DNA from: Mactromeris polynyma
Taxonomy: Eukaryota; Mollusca; Bivalvia; Venerida; Mactridae
Assembly (NCBI GenBank): GCA_032209605.1
Contig: JASFXZ010000098.1
Span: 193,501 to 257,500, forward strand
Length of the DNA stretch: 64,000 nucleotides
Reading direction: 5' to 3'
The translations under genes and the position numbers were made by a program. Under the pieces are notes generated by a model that saw nothing but the letters and a program-made list of their open reading frames with translations, had not been told where the DNA came from and ran no database searches. Shown piece after piece: positions 8,681-21,097 of the stretch. The stretch's first letter is position 1. Every line of letters starts with the position of its first letter.

Positions 8681-11361
8681 ATAGAGTGGATGCATAGAAT
8701 ACGGTATCATAACGTAATAGAGTGGATGCATAGAAAACGGTATCATAACGTCATATAGTGGATGCATAGAATACGGTATCATAACTTCATCGAGTGGATG
8801 CATAGAATACGGTATCATAACGTCATAGAGTGGATGCATATAATACGGTATCATAACGTAATAGAGTGGATGCATAGAATACGGTATCAAAACATCATAT
8901 AGTGGATGCATAGAATACGGTATCATAACGTCATAGAGTGGATGCATAGAATACGGTATCATAACGTCATAGAGTGGATGCATAGAATACGGTATCATAA
9001 CGTCATAGAGTGGATGCATAGAATACGGTATCATAACGTCATAGAGTGGATGCATAGACAACGGTATCATAACGTCATAGAGTGGATGCATAGAATACGG
9101 TATCATAACGTCATAGAGTGGATGCATAGAATACGGTATCATAACGTCATAGAGTGGATGCATAGAATACGGTATCATAACGTCATAGAGTGGATGCATA
9201 GAATACGGTATCATAACGTCATAGAGTGAATGCATAGAATACGGTATCATAACGTCATAGAGTGGATGCATAGAATACGGTATCATAACGTCATAGAGTG
9301 GATGCATAGAATACGGTATCATAACGTCATAGAGTGGATGCATAGAATACGGTATCATAACGTCATAGAGTGGATGCATAGAATACGGTATCATAACGTC
9401 ATAGAGTGGATGCATAGACAACGGTATCATAACGTCATAGAGTGGATGCATAGAATACGGTATCATAACGTCATAGAGTGGATGCATAGAATACGGTATC
9501 ATAACGTCATAGAGTGGATGCATAGAATACGGTATCATAACGTCATAGAGTGGATGCATAGAATACGGTATCATAACGTCATAGAGTGAATGCATAGAAT
9601 ACGGTATCATAACGTCATAGAGTGGATGCATATAATACGGTATCATAACGTCATAGAGTGGATGCATAGAATACGGTATCATAACGTCATATAGTGGATG
9701 CATAGAATACGGTATCGTAACGTCATAGAGTGGATGCATAGAATACGGTATCATAACGTCATAGAGTGGATGCATATAATACGGTATCATAACGTCATAG
9801 AGTGGATGCATAGAATACGGTATCATAACGTCATAGAGTGGATGCATAGAATACGGTATCATAACGTCATAGAGTGGATGCATAGAATACGGTATCATAA
9901 CGTCATAGAGTGGATGCATAGAATACGGTATCATAACGTCATAGAGTGGATGCATAGAATACGGTATCATAACGTCATAGAGTGGATGCATAGAATACGG
10001 TATCATAACGTCATAGAGTGGATGCATAGAATACGGTATCATAACGTCATAGAGTGGATGCATAGAATACGGTATCATAACGTCATCGAGTGGATGCATA
10101 GAATACGGTATCATAACGTCATAGAGTGGATGCATAGAATACGGTATCATAACGTCATAGAGTGGATGCATATAATACGGTATCGTAACGTCATAGAGTG
10201 GATGCATAGAATACGGTATCATAACGTCATATAGTGGATGCATAGAATACGGTATCATAACGTCATCGAGTGGATGCATATAATACGGTATCATAACGTC
10301 AAAGAGTGGATGCATAGAATACGGTATCATAACGTCATAGAGTGGATGCATATAATACGGTATCATAACGTAATAGAGTGGATGCATAGAATACGGTATC
10401 ATAACGTCATATAGTGGATGCATAGAATACGGTATCATAACGTCATAGAGTGGATGCATAGAATACGGTATCATAACGTCATAGAGTGGATGCATAGAAT
10501 ACGGTATCATAACGTCATAGAGTGGATGCATAGACAACGGTATCATAACGTCATAGAGTGGATGCATAGAATACGGTATCATAACGTCATAGAGTGGATG
10601 CATAGAATACGGTATCATAACGTCATAGAGTGGATGCATAGAATACGGTATCATAACGTCATAGAGTGGATGCATAGAATACGGTATCATAACGTCATAG
10701 AGTGGATGCATAGAATACGGTATCATAACGTCATAGAGTGGATGCATATAATACGGTATCATAACGTCATAGAGTGGATGCATATAATACGGTATCATAA
10801 CGTCATAGAGTGGATGCATAGAATACGGTATCATAACGTCATCGAGTGGATGCATAGAATACGGTATCATAACGTCATAGAGTGGATGCATAGAATACGG
10901 TATCATAACGTCATAGAGTGGATGCATATAATACGGTATCGTAACGTCATAGAGTGGATGCATAGAATACGGTATCATAACGTCATATAGTGGATGCATA
11001 GAATACGGTATCATAACGTCATCGAGTGGATGCATATAATACGGTATCATAACGTCATAGAGTGGATGCATAGAATACGGTATCATAACGTCATCGAGTG
11101 GATGCATAGAATACGGTATCATAACGTCATATAGTGGATGCATAGAATACGGTATCATAACGTCATAGAGTGGATGCATAGAATACGGTATCATAACTTC
11201 ATCGAGTGGATGCATATAATACGATATCATAACGTCATAGAGTGGATGCATAGAATACGGTATCATAACGTCATAGAGTGGATGCATAGAATACGGTATC
11301 ATAACGTCATAGAGTGGATGCATAGAATACGGTATCATAACGTCATCGAGTGGATGCATAT
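8681..11361. repeat. 36-bp minisatellite, about 74 copies, with higher-order repeats
   Basis: Units contain GAGTGGATGCATAGAATACG and GTATCATAACGTCAT. Marker variants recur at fixed spacing: GACAACGG at 9057, 9417 and 10533 (360 and 1116 bp, or 10 and 31 units), and TATCGTAAC at 9713, 10181 and 10937 (468 and 756 bp, or 13 and 21 units). Multi-unit blocks have therefore been duplicated. The minus strand is open for 904 codons, but differences between units mostly change the residue (Tyr/Asp, Ser/Tyr), which argues against a protein. Confidence 0.96.
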
Positions 11362-12543
11362 ATAAGTCAGGTATGGTCAACTCACGGTTCAGTTGGTCAG
11401 TTTACTACATTTCCCAATCAGCAATAGGATACAGGTATATAACTTAAATCCCACCTATTGTAGCCTCTGTGAAAGATTCCGATTTGCATGAAAGGAACGT
11501 TAGTAATGAGACGACGATTTAAAAGAAGATTTGATACAGAAGTACCCAACTAATCCCTTTGACCAATCTTGACACATTAAATCTTCTATAAATCTTGGAC
11601 AGACCTTTGTCCGCAGTCACACCATAAATAACCACTTGTTTATTTAGTGTTTACGGTGCGTGTACTATAGCCATAAACATTTAATCACAAGTTTTTCGGA
11701 CATTAAAATACATCCGATTTCTAAGCGAGTGTTGACGTACGCACAAAATACGAAAATGGTTTTTCGAACATTCGTTACTGGCCAAATCACGTAGCTAGAG
11801 GAGTCATTGTGACAAGGAACATGTATATACATGTACATGCTCAATGACTTAGAAACCGCCTTACTCATTTATTTTAAAATGTCTCACTTACCAATTTCAA
11901 TACACGTGTGCAGACAACCCATACTCAACTAATGGTATTGATAGTCTATTTAATTGTGCTGTATGCATATATACTAAAACCAGAAGTTTGAATCAATTTC
12001 TTATTTCAATAAGGATGTGATGTGTCATACGTCCTCGAGTACATATACATATATGTAACATTCTTATCCTCTAGAACCCAGACAGAATACTGACCAAAAC
12101 AGCCTTATACAGATTTATAACGTAAATAAAATGTACCGCTCACAAATGGCTGTCGGCAATTTATACCAAACGCTGCATATATTATAGTATATAACGTATT
12201 ATGTATATTGTACCCGTGATAAAGTGGCCAGCAAGCCGTTGTTTGCAAACAGGAGAATACAATACCCGCGGATTGGGACAGGTGAACCAGTGGTCAAACA
12301 TTTACATACGTATATCTGTTGATACAGTACGTTTTGACATAAGAACGCTAATTCGCGATATCCCAACCATGTATTATACCAGGCACCAAAGGAGAGGAGT
12401 CGAGATTTATGATAGGTAAGTGTGAAGTTAAGCACACGGTCGATGTGACCTGTTGACTTGTGTTAACTGTGAGTCGTACTAAGAGCCTGAAATATTAATA
12501 TATATGATCTAACAAGTTTACAGACACCGCATGTGTAACAAGT
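11362..12543. other. Single-copy spacer, no gene recognised
   Basis: AT-rich DNA with several 60-80-codon chance frames on both strands (for example 12201-12419 plus and 12199-12435 minus) that overlap each other and carry no recognisable motif. Confidence 0.55.
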
Positions 12544-13486
12544 GAACGATTTATCTTCACGAAATTATTCATAAACAGTTTCAATCAGTGAACATTGATG
12601 GAAATTACCAACAGTTTAAATCAGTGAACGATTTATCTTCACGAAATTATTCATAAACAGTTTCAATCAGTGAACATTGATGGAAATTACCAACAGTTTA
12701 AATCAGTGAACATTGATGAACATTACCAACAGTTTCAATCAGTGAACATTGATGAACATTCCCAACAGTTTCAATCAGTGAACATTGATGAACATTCCCA
12801 ACAGTTTCAATCAGTGAACATTGATGAACATTCCCAACAGTTTCAATCAGTGAACATTGATGAACATTCCCAACAGTTTCAATCAGTGAACATTGATGAA
12901 CATTACCAACAGTTTCAATCAGTGAACATTGATGAACGTTCCCAATAGTTTCAATCAGTGAACATTGATGAACATTACCAACAGTTTCAATCAGTGAACA
13001 TTGATGAACATTCCCAACAGTTTGAATTAGTTAACATTGATGAACATTCCCAACAGTTTCAATCAGTGAACATTGATGAACATTCCCAACAGTTTCAATC
13101 AGTTAACATTGATGAACATTCCCAACAGTTTCAATCAGTGAATATTGATGAACATTCCCAACAGTTTCAATCAGTGAACATTGATGAACATTACCAACAG
13201 TTTCAATCAGTGAACATTGATGAACATTACCAACAGTTTCAATCAGTGAACATTGATGAACATTACCAACAGTTTCAATCAGTGAACATTGATGAACATT
13301 CCCAACAGTTTGAATCAGTGAACATTGATGAACATTCCCAACAGTTTGAATCAGTGAACATTGATGAACATTTCCAACAGTTTGAATCAGTGAACATTGA
13401 TGAACATTCCCAACAGTTTGAATCAGTGAACATTGATGAACATTCCCAACAGTTCGAATCAGTGAACATTGATGAACATTCCCAAC
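12544..13486. repeat. 36-bp minisatellite, about 22 copies, preceded by an 82-bp duplication
   Basis: The main unit contains CAATCAGTGAACATTGATGA and ACATTCCCAACAGTTT. At the left edge an 82-bp segment (12544-12625), made of ATTTATCTTCACGAAATTAT plus two variant units, is repeated exactly at 12626-12707. Right-hand units share TTTGAATCAG in place of TTTCAATCAG, showing local homogenisation. Open frames here come from the period of 36. Confidence 0.95.
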
Positions 13487-14112
13487 GATACGGTGCCGCA
13501 TCCATGTTATGTAAATTGACAAAATAAAACTTTTACACGTGTTTCATTTGATCAGAAAATATGGTAAAATGTGATAAGTTGTGGAACGACAAAACTTAAA
13601 ATAGTATTTCATTATGTTCATTACGTCTACAAACAGAAAAAAGAAGAGAATGTATGGTATATATTCCGTTTGTTCGATATGTATTTCAAAGATAGCTTTC
13701 TCACCATTGGTTTGCACCGACTTTTGCAAAATATATCTATAATCATAAATAACATGTTATCGTTGGCGACAGATCGAGAAACACGGGGGGTATCAGACGA
13801 TGGAATGGCCCGAGGGTGTGTACAATATCTAACCATTACCAGGTATATAATGTAAGCAGACGATCCTGATTTCTAGAATCATGCAGAAACGAGAATTATC
13901 GCAAAAAGAATCGGTTGTTCTTTTTGAACATAAACTACAAATGAGCCACCTGATCACTGATAATGAAGCTAACAAACACAACAAGCTACGTACGTGCGCA
14001 TGCGCATTCAAACTTTTCTGATATCATGTGATCTAAAGATAGATACAGTTTGTCTGCCTGTACGTAACCCATGTCTTGTTTGTGGGATGTGAGCGTATCC
14101 TGATTGATTCTG
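13487..14112. other. Single-copy spacer, no gene recognised
   Basis: AT-rich DNA. A 9-bp perfect hairpin stem (CAAAAAGAA ... TTCTTTTTG) lies at about 13903-13927. Short frames here overlap on both strands and show no domains. Confidence 0.55.
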
Positions 14113-14788
14113 TCGAGCGGACCGTACCCGCCCTATCTCTTGTCATATACATGACTCGGTGTGTGTCAATACAAACAAATTACTCCGTCAATGTGAGCGG
14201 ACCGTACCCGCCCTATCTCTTGTCATATACATGACTCGGTGTGTGACAGTACCCGCCCTATCTCTTGTCATATACATGACTCGGTGTGTGTCAATACAAA
14301 CAAATTACTCCGTCAATGTGAGCGGACCGTACCCGCACTATCTCTTGTCATATACATGACTCGGTGTGTGTCAATACAAACAAATTACTCCGTCAATGTG
14401 AGCGGACCGTACCCGCCCTATCTCTTGTCATATACATGACTCGGTGTGTGTCAATACCCGCCCTATCTCTTGTCATATACATGACTCGGTGTGTGTCAAT
14501 ACCCGCCCTATCTCTTGTCATATACATGACTCGGTGTGTGTCAATACCCGCCCTATCTCTTGTCATATACATGACTCGGTGTGTGTCAATACCCGCCCTA
14601 TCTCTTGTCATATATATGACTCGGTGTGTGTCAATACCCGCCCTATCTCTTGTCATATACATGACTCGGTGTGTGTCAATACAAACAAATTACTCCGTCA
14701 ATGTGAGCGGACCGTACCCGCCCTATCTCTTGTCATATACATGACTCGGTGTGTGTGTCAATACAAACACATTACTCCGTCAATGTGA
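14113..14788. repeat. Composite 80-bp and 45-bp tandem repeat
   Basis: Two nested unit types share CCGCCCTATCTCTTGTCATA and TACATGACTCGGTGTGTG. The 80-bp type also carries ACAAACAAATTACTCCGTCA and GAGCGGACCGTA. The 45-bp type lacks these and is amplified six times in the middle (about 14450-14680). This pattern fits an internal deletion in an 80-bp unit that then multiplied. Confidence 0.92.
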
Positions 14789-15247
14789 ACTAATATTTGC
14801 AATAAAACGGTGTAACAAAAAAACACTTACTTCGCTTAAAGGACTGTTAATCTAAACTAAATATGTTTTCGCAACATTTGAAGTCATATAACCTTGGTAT
14901 TCAGTCGTGAATAAACTACAATTATGTAGAATTCGATCTTATCTGTAATTATAGATTACATTGAAAATTGACAACACTTACAATTGACTGTAGTCTCTTC
15001 AATACTTGAGGTTTTACTAAATGGAAAATGTCAGTTAGAGACGGTCGGTGGACAAATTCAATTTGTCTGTTCATACAGAACTTCAGAATTCAAACACGGA
15101 CGGTAAAATTTATCATGAAAGTGATAAGAGACCAATAACCTTTAAAGAAAAGAACCATTTGTGATAAACTGACTCGTTATGAGTTCGACAAGAAGTATTA
15201 AGCGGCGGCGACATTATGTTTGAAGTAAACATATGCAAGATGAATGT
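14789..15247. other. Single-copy spacer
   Basis: AT-rich sequence without a recognised gene, RNA or repeat. Confidence 0.55.
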
Positions 15248-15478
15248 TGACGTATAAGAACATAATCAATAAGTGACGTCATTTCTAGAAAACGTCACAT
15301 GTGACGTCACCATTAACTGACGTATTAGAACGTCATCAATAAGTGACGTCTTTCCAGAAAACGTCACATGTGACGTCACCATTAACTGACGTATTAGAAC
15401 ATCATCAATAAGTGACGTCTTTCCAGAAAACGTCACATGTGATGTCACCAGGTACTGACGTATAAGAACATCATCAAT
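15248..15478. repeat. 69-bp tandem repeat rich in CRE (TGACGTCA) sites, about 3.3 copies
   Basis: Units start TGACGTATNAGAAC and contain CACATGTGACGTCACC. Perfect CREB/ATF palindromes TGACGTCA occur at 15274, 15302 and 15371, with degenerate copies elsewhere. The first unit reads TAAGTGACGTCATTTCTAG, which matches the inner terminal repeat of the MITE at 41838-42062 with one difference over 23 bp. The following ATGTGACGTCACCATT also matches that MITE (14 of 16). The array is therefore probably MITE-derived. Confidence 0.9.
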
Positions 15479-15629
15479 GATCACCCGACAACTTTTACTT
15501 ATTGTAGTTTATGATTAATCCATTTCTGCAATGATTACAGCAGCTCATGCACCTGTACAGTTTATCAGTTTTACTCCTGTGGTCTTAAAATGTGATCAAC
15601 AATTATAATGACAGGTCATACAACAAGCA

Positions 15630-15720
15630 CAGGGAAGCGTGGCAGTCGAGGGGGAGAGCGTCCTATCCCTGGTCTCAATCATATGAGTTCGAGCCCAGCG
15701 TTGGGCAAGGGAAGGATCAC
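15630..15720 (+). mobile_element. tRNA-derived SINE-like fragment
   Basis: An A-box-like stretch TGGCAGTCGAGG at about 15640 and a B-box-like GAGTTCGAGCCC at 15685 are 45 bp apart, the spacing found in tRNA genes. GAGAGCGTCC between them and TTGGGCAAGG after them resemble tRNA-related SINEs. It does not fold into a clean cloverleaf and has no recognisable anticodon stem, so it is a degraded SINE head rather than a tRNA gene. Confidence 0.42.
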
Positions 15721-15799
15721 CAAATGTGCGCGGATACTAGTTAGCAACCAAGAAACATTCATTGTTGTAAGAGCTTGTTTCACAATCGATGTAAAGTAA

Positions 15800-16905
15800 A
15801 TGCATTTGAACTAAATCTGTGTATAATAATGCATGTTCAACAGGATTGTAATCAATTCAGCGTTAATGATGCGGTGTAAGAGAGTATGTTTTGCACTCTG
15901 ATTTATATATTGTTTATTTTTATAACTCTATGTACACATTATTTCAAGCTTTACTTTGACAATAACAACAGGATGGGTATATACATGGCACACCTGGGAT
16001 AATATGTTCACTTGCTGCAAGTCACGTGACTGTCTATTGTGGTTTATCATCCTTCATCAACTCATACATTGTGTTCATATAACCACCTAACAATCACTAC
16101 TCGTATACAACATACAACAATTTTCCTACCATTGAAATAATATACCAGATGTTTTTGTTACAGTACAATATTACAAAAGAGGATGTGTACGACATTCGAT
16201 GCAAACGACACAAAAGCTGAATACACTTAATCTTACGTTAGTAAAATTCTTACATGTACAAATCCCTTGATCCATATGAATATTCGTTTTTTACTCTTAC
16301 AAAACGGATCAAATTTCAACCTAGTGAGACCATCAAAATCATAGTATTTAAATATCTTGTTTAAATCTACAGAGAATGATGCTGTAAGTTAATCAAAAGT
16401 TTGTCATAACATTATATACGCGATACATCATAAAACTACGGGACGGAGTGTCTATACAGAGCTGTCGATCTGAGGAAACAATTAGGTCTCATGTTACATC
16501 GAGATGAAAATCACCTGAACAGATTTTTATCGTATTATTTTACTACTTTTTTACGATATTGTCGAGATGGGGAATTGTTGACAACCTTCTGTATATGCAG
16601 ACTCATGATACATGTAGACGACCTCACTAAATACAATCATTCACCAATATCTGAACATATTGACCAAATATTGGTGTGAGCTGCTGTGGGCTGGATTGGT
16701 ATTTGACCATTTATTCTTTCATAGCTTATACTTTTGGTGAAGTTTGTAATTAAACTGTAAACTCTATTTGATGACCTTAAGGCGATATATTGAGTATTCA
16801 GCATTGTGGCTTCAAGTCACATGAACAGCAAGGGTCATGTCGTGACTTTTCCAACTACTAGGATAGAGGAAACTACCAGGTCGGCATTTGGATAGAACCA
16901 CAGAT
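15800..16905. other. Single-copy spacer, no gene recognised
   Basis: AT-rich DNA. A 62-codon frame at 16491-16679 has no recognisable domain. Nothing else supported. Confidence 0.55.
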
Positions 16906-18014
16906 CTTCCATAACTCAGCTGTAGATCAGGATCAAACATGGTCTAAATGTTCCATAAGTCAGCGGTAGGCCAGGATCAAACATGGTCTAAATGTTCCAT
17001 AACTCAGCGGTAGACCAGGATCAAACATGGTCTAAATGTTCCATAAGTCAGCGGTAGACGAGGATCAAACATGGTCTAAATGTTCCATAAGTCAGCGGTA
17101 GACCAGGATCAAACATGGTCTAAATGTTCCATAACTCAGCGGTAGACCAGGATCAAACATGGTCTAAATGTTCCATAACTCAGCGGTAGACGAGGATCAA
17201 ACATGGTCTAAATGTTCCATAACTCAGCGGTAGACGAGGATCAAACATGGTCTAAATGTTCCATAAGTCAGCGGTAGACCAGGATCAAACATGGTCTAAA
17301 TGTTCCATAACTCAGCGGTAGACCAGGATCAAACATGGTCTAAATGTTCCATAACTCAGCGGTAGACCAGGATCAAACATGGTCTAAATGTTCCATAACT
17401 CAGCGGTAGACCAGGATCAAACATGGTCTAAATGTTCCATAACTCAGCGGTAGACCAGGATCAAACATGGTCTAAATGTTCCATAACTCAGCGGTAGACG
17501 AGGATCAAACATGGCCTAAATGTTCCATAACTCAGCGGTAGACGAGGATCAAACATGGTCTAAATGTTCCATAAGTCAGCGGTAGACGAGGATCAAACAT
17601 GGTCTAAATGTTCCATAACTCAGCGGTAGACCAGGATCAAACATGGTCTAAATGTTCCATAAGTCAGCGGTAGACCAGGATCAAACATGGTCTAAATGTT
17701 CCATAAGTCAGCGGTAGACAAGGATCAAACATGGTCTAAATGTTCCATAAGTCAGCGGTAGACCAAAATCAAACATGGTCTAAATGTTCCATAACTCAGC
17801 GGTAGACCAGGATCAAACATGGTCTAAATGTTCCATAAGTCAGCGGTAGACCAGGATCAAACATGGTCTAAATGTTCCATAAGTCAGCGGTAGACCAAAA
17901 TCAAACATGGTCTAAATGTTCCATAACTCAGCGGTAGACCAGGATCAAACATGGTCTAAATGTTCCATAAGTCAGCGGTAGACGAGGATCAAACATGGTC
18001 TAAATGTTCCATAA
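16906..18014. repeat. 44-bp minisatellite, about 25 copies
   Basis: Units contain GGATCAAACATGGTCTAAAT and GTTCCATAACTCAGCGGTAG. Diagnostic alternatives are AACTC/AAGTC, GACCAGG/GACGAGG and a rarer GACCAAAATC, the last spaced 132 bp apart near 17763 and 17895, which shows block duplication. Non-coding. Confidence 0.95.
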
Positions 18015-18796
18015 TATCTGCAAATGGCGTATCCACAAATAAGATGTGTCTTAGGAGTAAAAATACATGAGCGTTACGTCAGTAGTTGCTGTATGATATG
18101 TCAACGTTTATATACGCCTCTTGTTTGTGTTATCATGAAGTTCAGCAATGCCGACATGACTTACCAATGTGTGACTATACATCTACATAAGGACTTATGT
18201 AATGGTTTAATTTGAGAGTGCTTTATGGAGATAGGAACAGTGTATAAAACATACAGCGATTAAATTAACTTTAAACAACATTGTAAAACAAATCCACTTA
18301 AACACAACATTCCAAATCTCATAACGAGACATTATTACCAGAAACTCTCGTGTTTATATAATGAAAATGAAACATTGTATATATCTGTCTGTATACAAAC
18401 ATGAACGCATTTAGTATTACGTTGTTTTTGCAGATACAAATGCAGTATTGTGACATAATATGAGTATCATGCGTTGCAGATATTTGGTAGACAAAATAAA
18501 CTTTATTTGACAGATTTCAAATCGAAATATGAGGCCACGTTCATTTTAAAAGCATCATCATTAGTGTTTTTGTAGCAGGTGCAACTGACATTTAATGATC
18601 AGGATGAGTATAGTATTTGGCTTGTAAAGTGAATTACTCGTTACTCATTATTTAAAATTATAGCCAAACAATTAAGCATTGATGAATGAGATCAAAAGTG
18701 ATAAAAACGTATGAAAGGTTCTATTCACCTAACTTTGATATATGTGACTAAACTGTTGTCGTAAACACGATCGTTAGTGAGTGGAAATAGCGGAGT
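18015..18796. other. Single-copy spacer, no gene recognised
   Basis: AT-rich DNA containing one 63-codon frame (18024-18215) without domains. Confidence 0.55.
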
Positions 18797-19262
18797 GAGT
18801 GAGTGAGTGAGTGAGCGAGTGAGTGAGAATCAGGGAGAGTGTGAGTGAGAATCAGAGAGAGTGTGAGTGAGAATCAGGGAGAGTGTGAGTGAGAATCAGG
18901 TAGTGTGTGAGTGAGAATCAGGTAGAGTGTGAGTGAGAATCAGGTAGTGTGAGTGAGAATCAGGGAGAGTGTGAGTGAGAATCAGGTAGTGTGAGTGAGA
19001 ATCAGGTAGTGTGAGTGAGAATCAGGGAGAGTGTGAGGGAGAATCAGGGAGAGTGTGAGTGAGAATCAGGGAGAGTGTGAGTGAGAATCAGGTAGAGTGT
19101 GAGTGAGAATCAGGTAGTGTGAGTGACAATCAGGGAGGGTGTGAGTGAGAATCAGGGAGAGTGTGAGTGAGAATCAGGTAGAGTGTGAGTGAGAATCAGG
19201 GAGAGTGTGAGTGAGAATCAGGTAGAGTGTGAGTGAGAATCAGGTAGAGTGTGAGTGAGTGA
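18797..19262. repeat. GAGT microsatellite grading into a 22/18-bp minisatellite
   Basis: A short (GAGT)n run at 18797-18830 leads into units containing GAGAATCAGGGAGAGTGTGA. Some units lack GAGT and are 18 bp. The minisatellite probably grew out of the microsatellite, since each unit ends in GTGAGT. Confidence 0.92.
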
Positions 19263-19486
19263 GGAATGAGGTCGCTGGGACTGATTGATTTGTTGAGAGA
19301 ATGAGGTATGGACGGAGGTAAGGAAAGATGGAGCGACGGAAGGAACAAGAGAACGTGTCGTGTATACAGTCATATATAAAATTAGTTCCGTGGAGTGATA
19401 TAATATATGTTGCAAGTGTTTATTATATGTCGGACTGTCATATTTGATAAGACCAATCTTCTTATGAGTGTGTGAAATAAATATAC
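19263..19486. other. Short spacer
   Basis: Purine-rich on the plus strand next to the GAGT array, then AT-rich. No gene is seen. Confidence 0.5.
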
Positions 19487-19844
19487 GTAGGAATATATTC
19501 CAACAGTAGATTCACAACGTATACCGCGGACGTAGGCCTATATTCCAACAGTAGATTCACAACGTATACCGCGGACGTAGGCCTATATTCCAACAGTAGA
19601 TTCACAACGTATACCGCGGACGTAGGCATATAATCCAACAGTAGATTCACAACGTATACCGCGGACGTAGGCCTATATTCCAACAGTAGATTCACAACGT
19701 ATACCGCGGACGTAGGCCTATATTCCAACAGTAGATTCACAACGTATACCGCGGACGTAGGCCTATATTCCAACAGTAGATTCACAACGCATACCGCGGA
19801 CGTAGGCCTATATTCCAACAGTAGATTCACAACGTATACCGCGG
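19487..19844. repeat. 45-bp minisatellite, about 8 copies
   Basis: Highly uniform units contain TATTCCAACAGTAGATTCAC and ACGTATACCGCGGACGTAGG, with a central SacII site CCGCGG. One copy has AATCCAAC and one has ACGCATACC. The minus frame is open because the period is divisible by three. Confidence 0.95.
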
Positions 19845-21097
19845 TTTGACAATACTATGTAGTTGTTTATGCTGTGATATTTCTTGTTTAAACATACAGT
19901 AATACTACAAGTGTCTTCAGGTACGAAGGCGATTTAAATGCATATCTTATTTTATTTCACAATGTACGTATGATACATGTCGGCATACAGGAATGTCAAT
20001 ATGTACTCTATATAGCGAGAACAGCTAGATCTCAGCTGTCTGATAATTAGGCAGATAACTACAACTTGTAGATCTTAAATTGAAACAAGAAAGTGTTTGT
20101 ATAAAATAAGTATGCCCTGCAGACATTGCCCCCCTCCTCCATCTCAAACAGTTAAGGATATGTCGATAGTGACTTGATTAAAATCTTGTTTTGATATTGA
20201 TCGAGAATGCGATATTGATTGCTCATAACTTGAGTACATCTACAGAGTTATATACGAACACATCTTACTGTATGCTTATCACGTTTTACATAAAATCTTT
20301 CTTTGATGCTTTCTTCAAAGTTGGCAACGACTTTCACAGCAATTTCGGTTAAGTTTATATTCATTTTATATGTAGCGTATACATGATAAACCTCGGAGAT
20401 AAACATTACATAATACACTACAATCCCTGCTCCATGTTCGTGTAGATTTTGGTGAAACTTCTAACAACATATGAAACAAAATTTATCAAATCAATTACAT
20501 GTATATTAACAGTGTTCTTTAATTTCAATAAATACAGATTTCCGTGTGATTACTTAAATAAAATAAAACGTTTATTTAACAATTATGATTATCCACTATG
20601 TTCATGTTTGATTTTCCTTATTTGACGAACGTAAATTATTTGTGGTTTGTATTATTAAAAAAACTGGTCGAAGGTTTTCGACGAAGTCGCGAAATGAAAT
20701 ACGTACATATGTTATTACAATAGTCTCAATACGTTTTTAACACGGTCCATGAGTGGGCTAAATGTTTATCTGCAAGTTTAATGTCGGTTTTAAGATCAAT
20801 TTGAAACTAATGTTGTATAGTAATTTTATTTAGTGACTGAAATACTAGACGGAAATGAAAAATAGATTATAGAGTCCAACAATAATATACACACATAGAA
20901 ACATTATCAGTCAACCATTACAGGTAGGGGGCGGGTGTGTATTAAATCAGGCCCCCTGTGAGAGTGTTTGGCTGAACATGTAACCAAGGAAATGTCAAAT
21001 ACAGAGCAGTGTCCATAAAGTGGCCCTCTTATGAAGAACAATCTCTTTACTTCAATAAAAGTATCAATTTTCCTGAAGAAAGAATTTACCAGCAATT
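19845..21097. other. Single-copy AT-rich spacer, no gene recognised
   Basis: About 1.25 kb of AT-rich DNA. No domain-bearing frame, tRNA or inverted repeat was recognised. Confidence 0.55.

Noticed and set aside
8666..11380. A 904-codon open frame on the minus strand with a 12-residue repeat
   Set aside because: The 36-bp period is a multiple of three and the unit has no stop in this frame. Differences between units mostly alter residues rather than being silent, and the frame ends where the array ends.
15630..15720. A second tRNA gene
   Set aside because: A- and B-box-like motifs are present, but acceptor and anticodon stems do not pair, so it is kept only as a SINE-like fragment.
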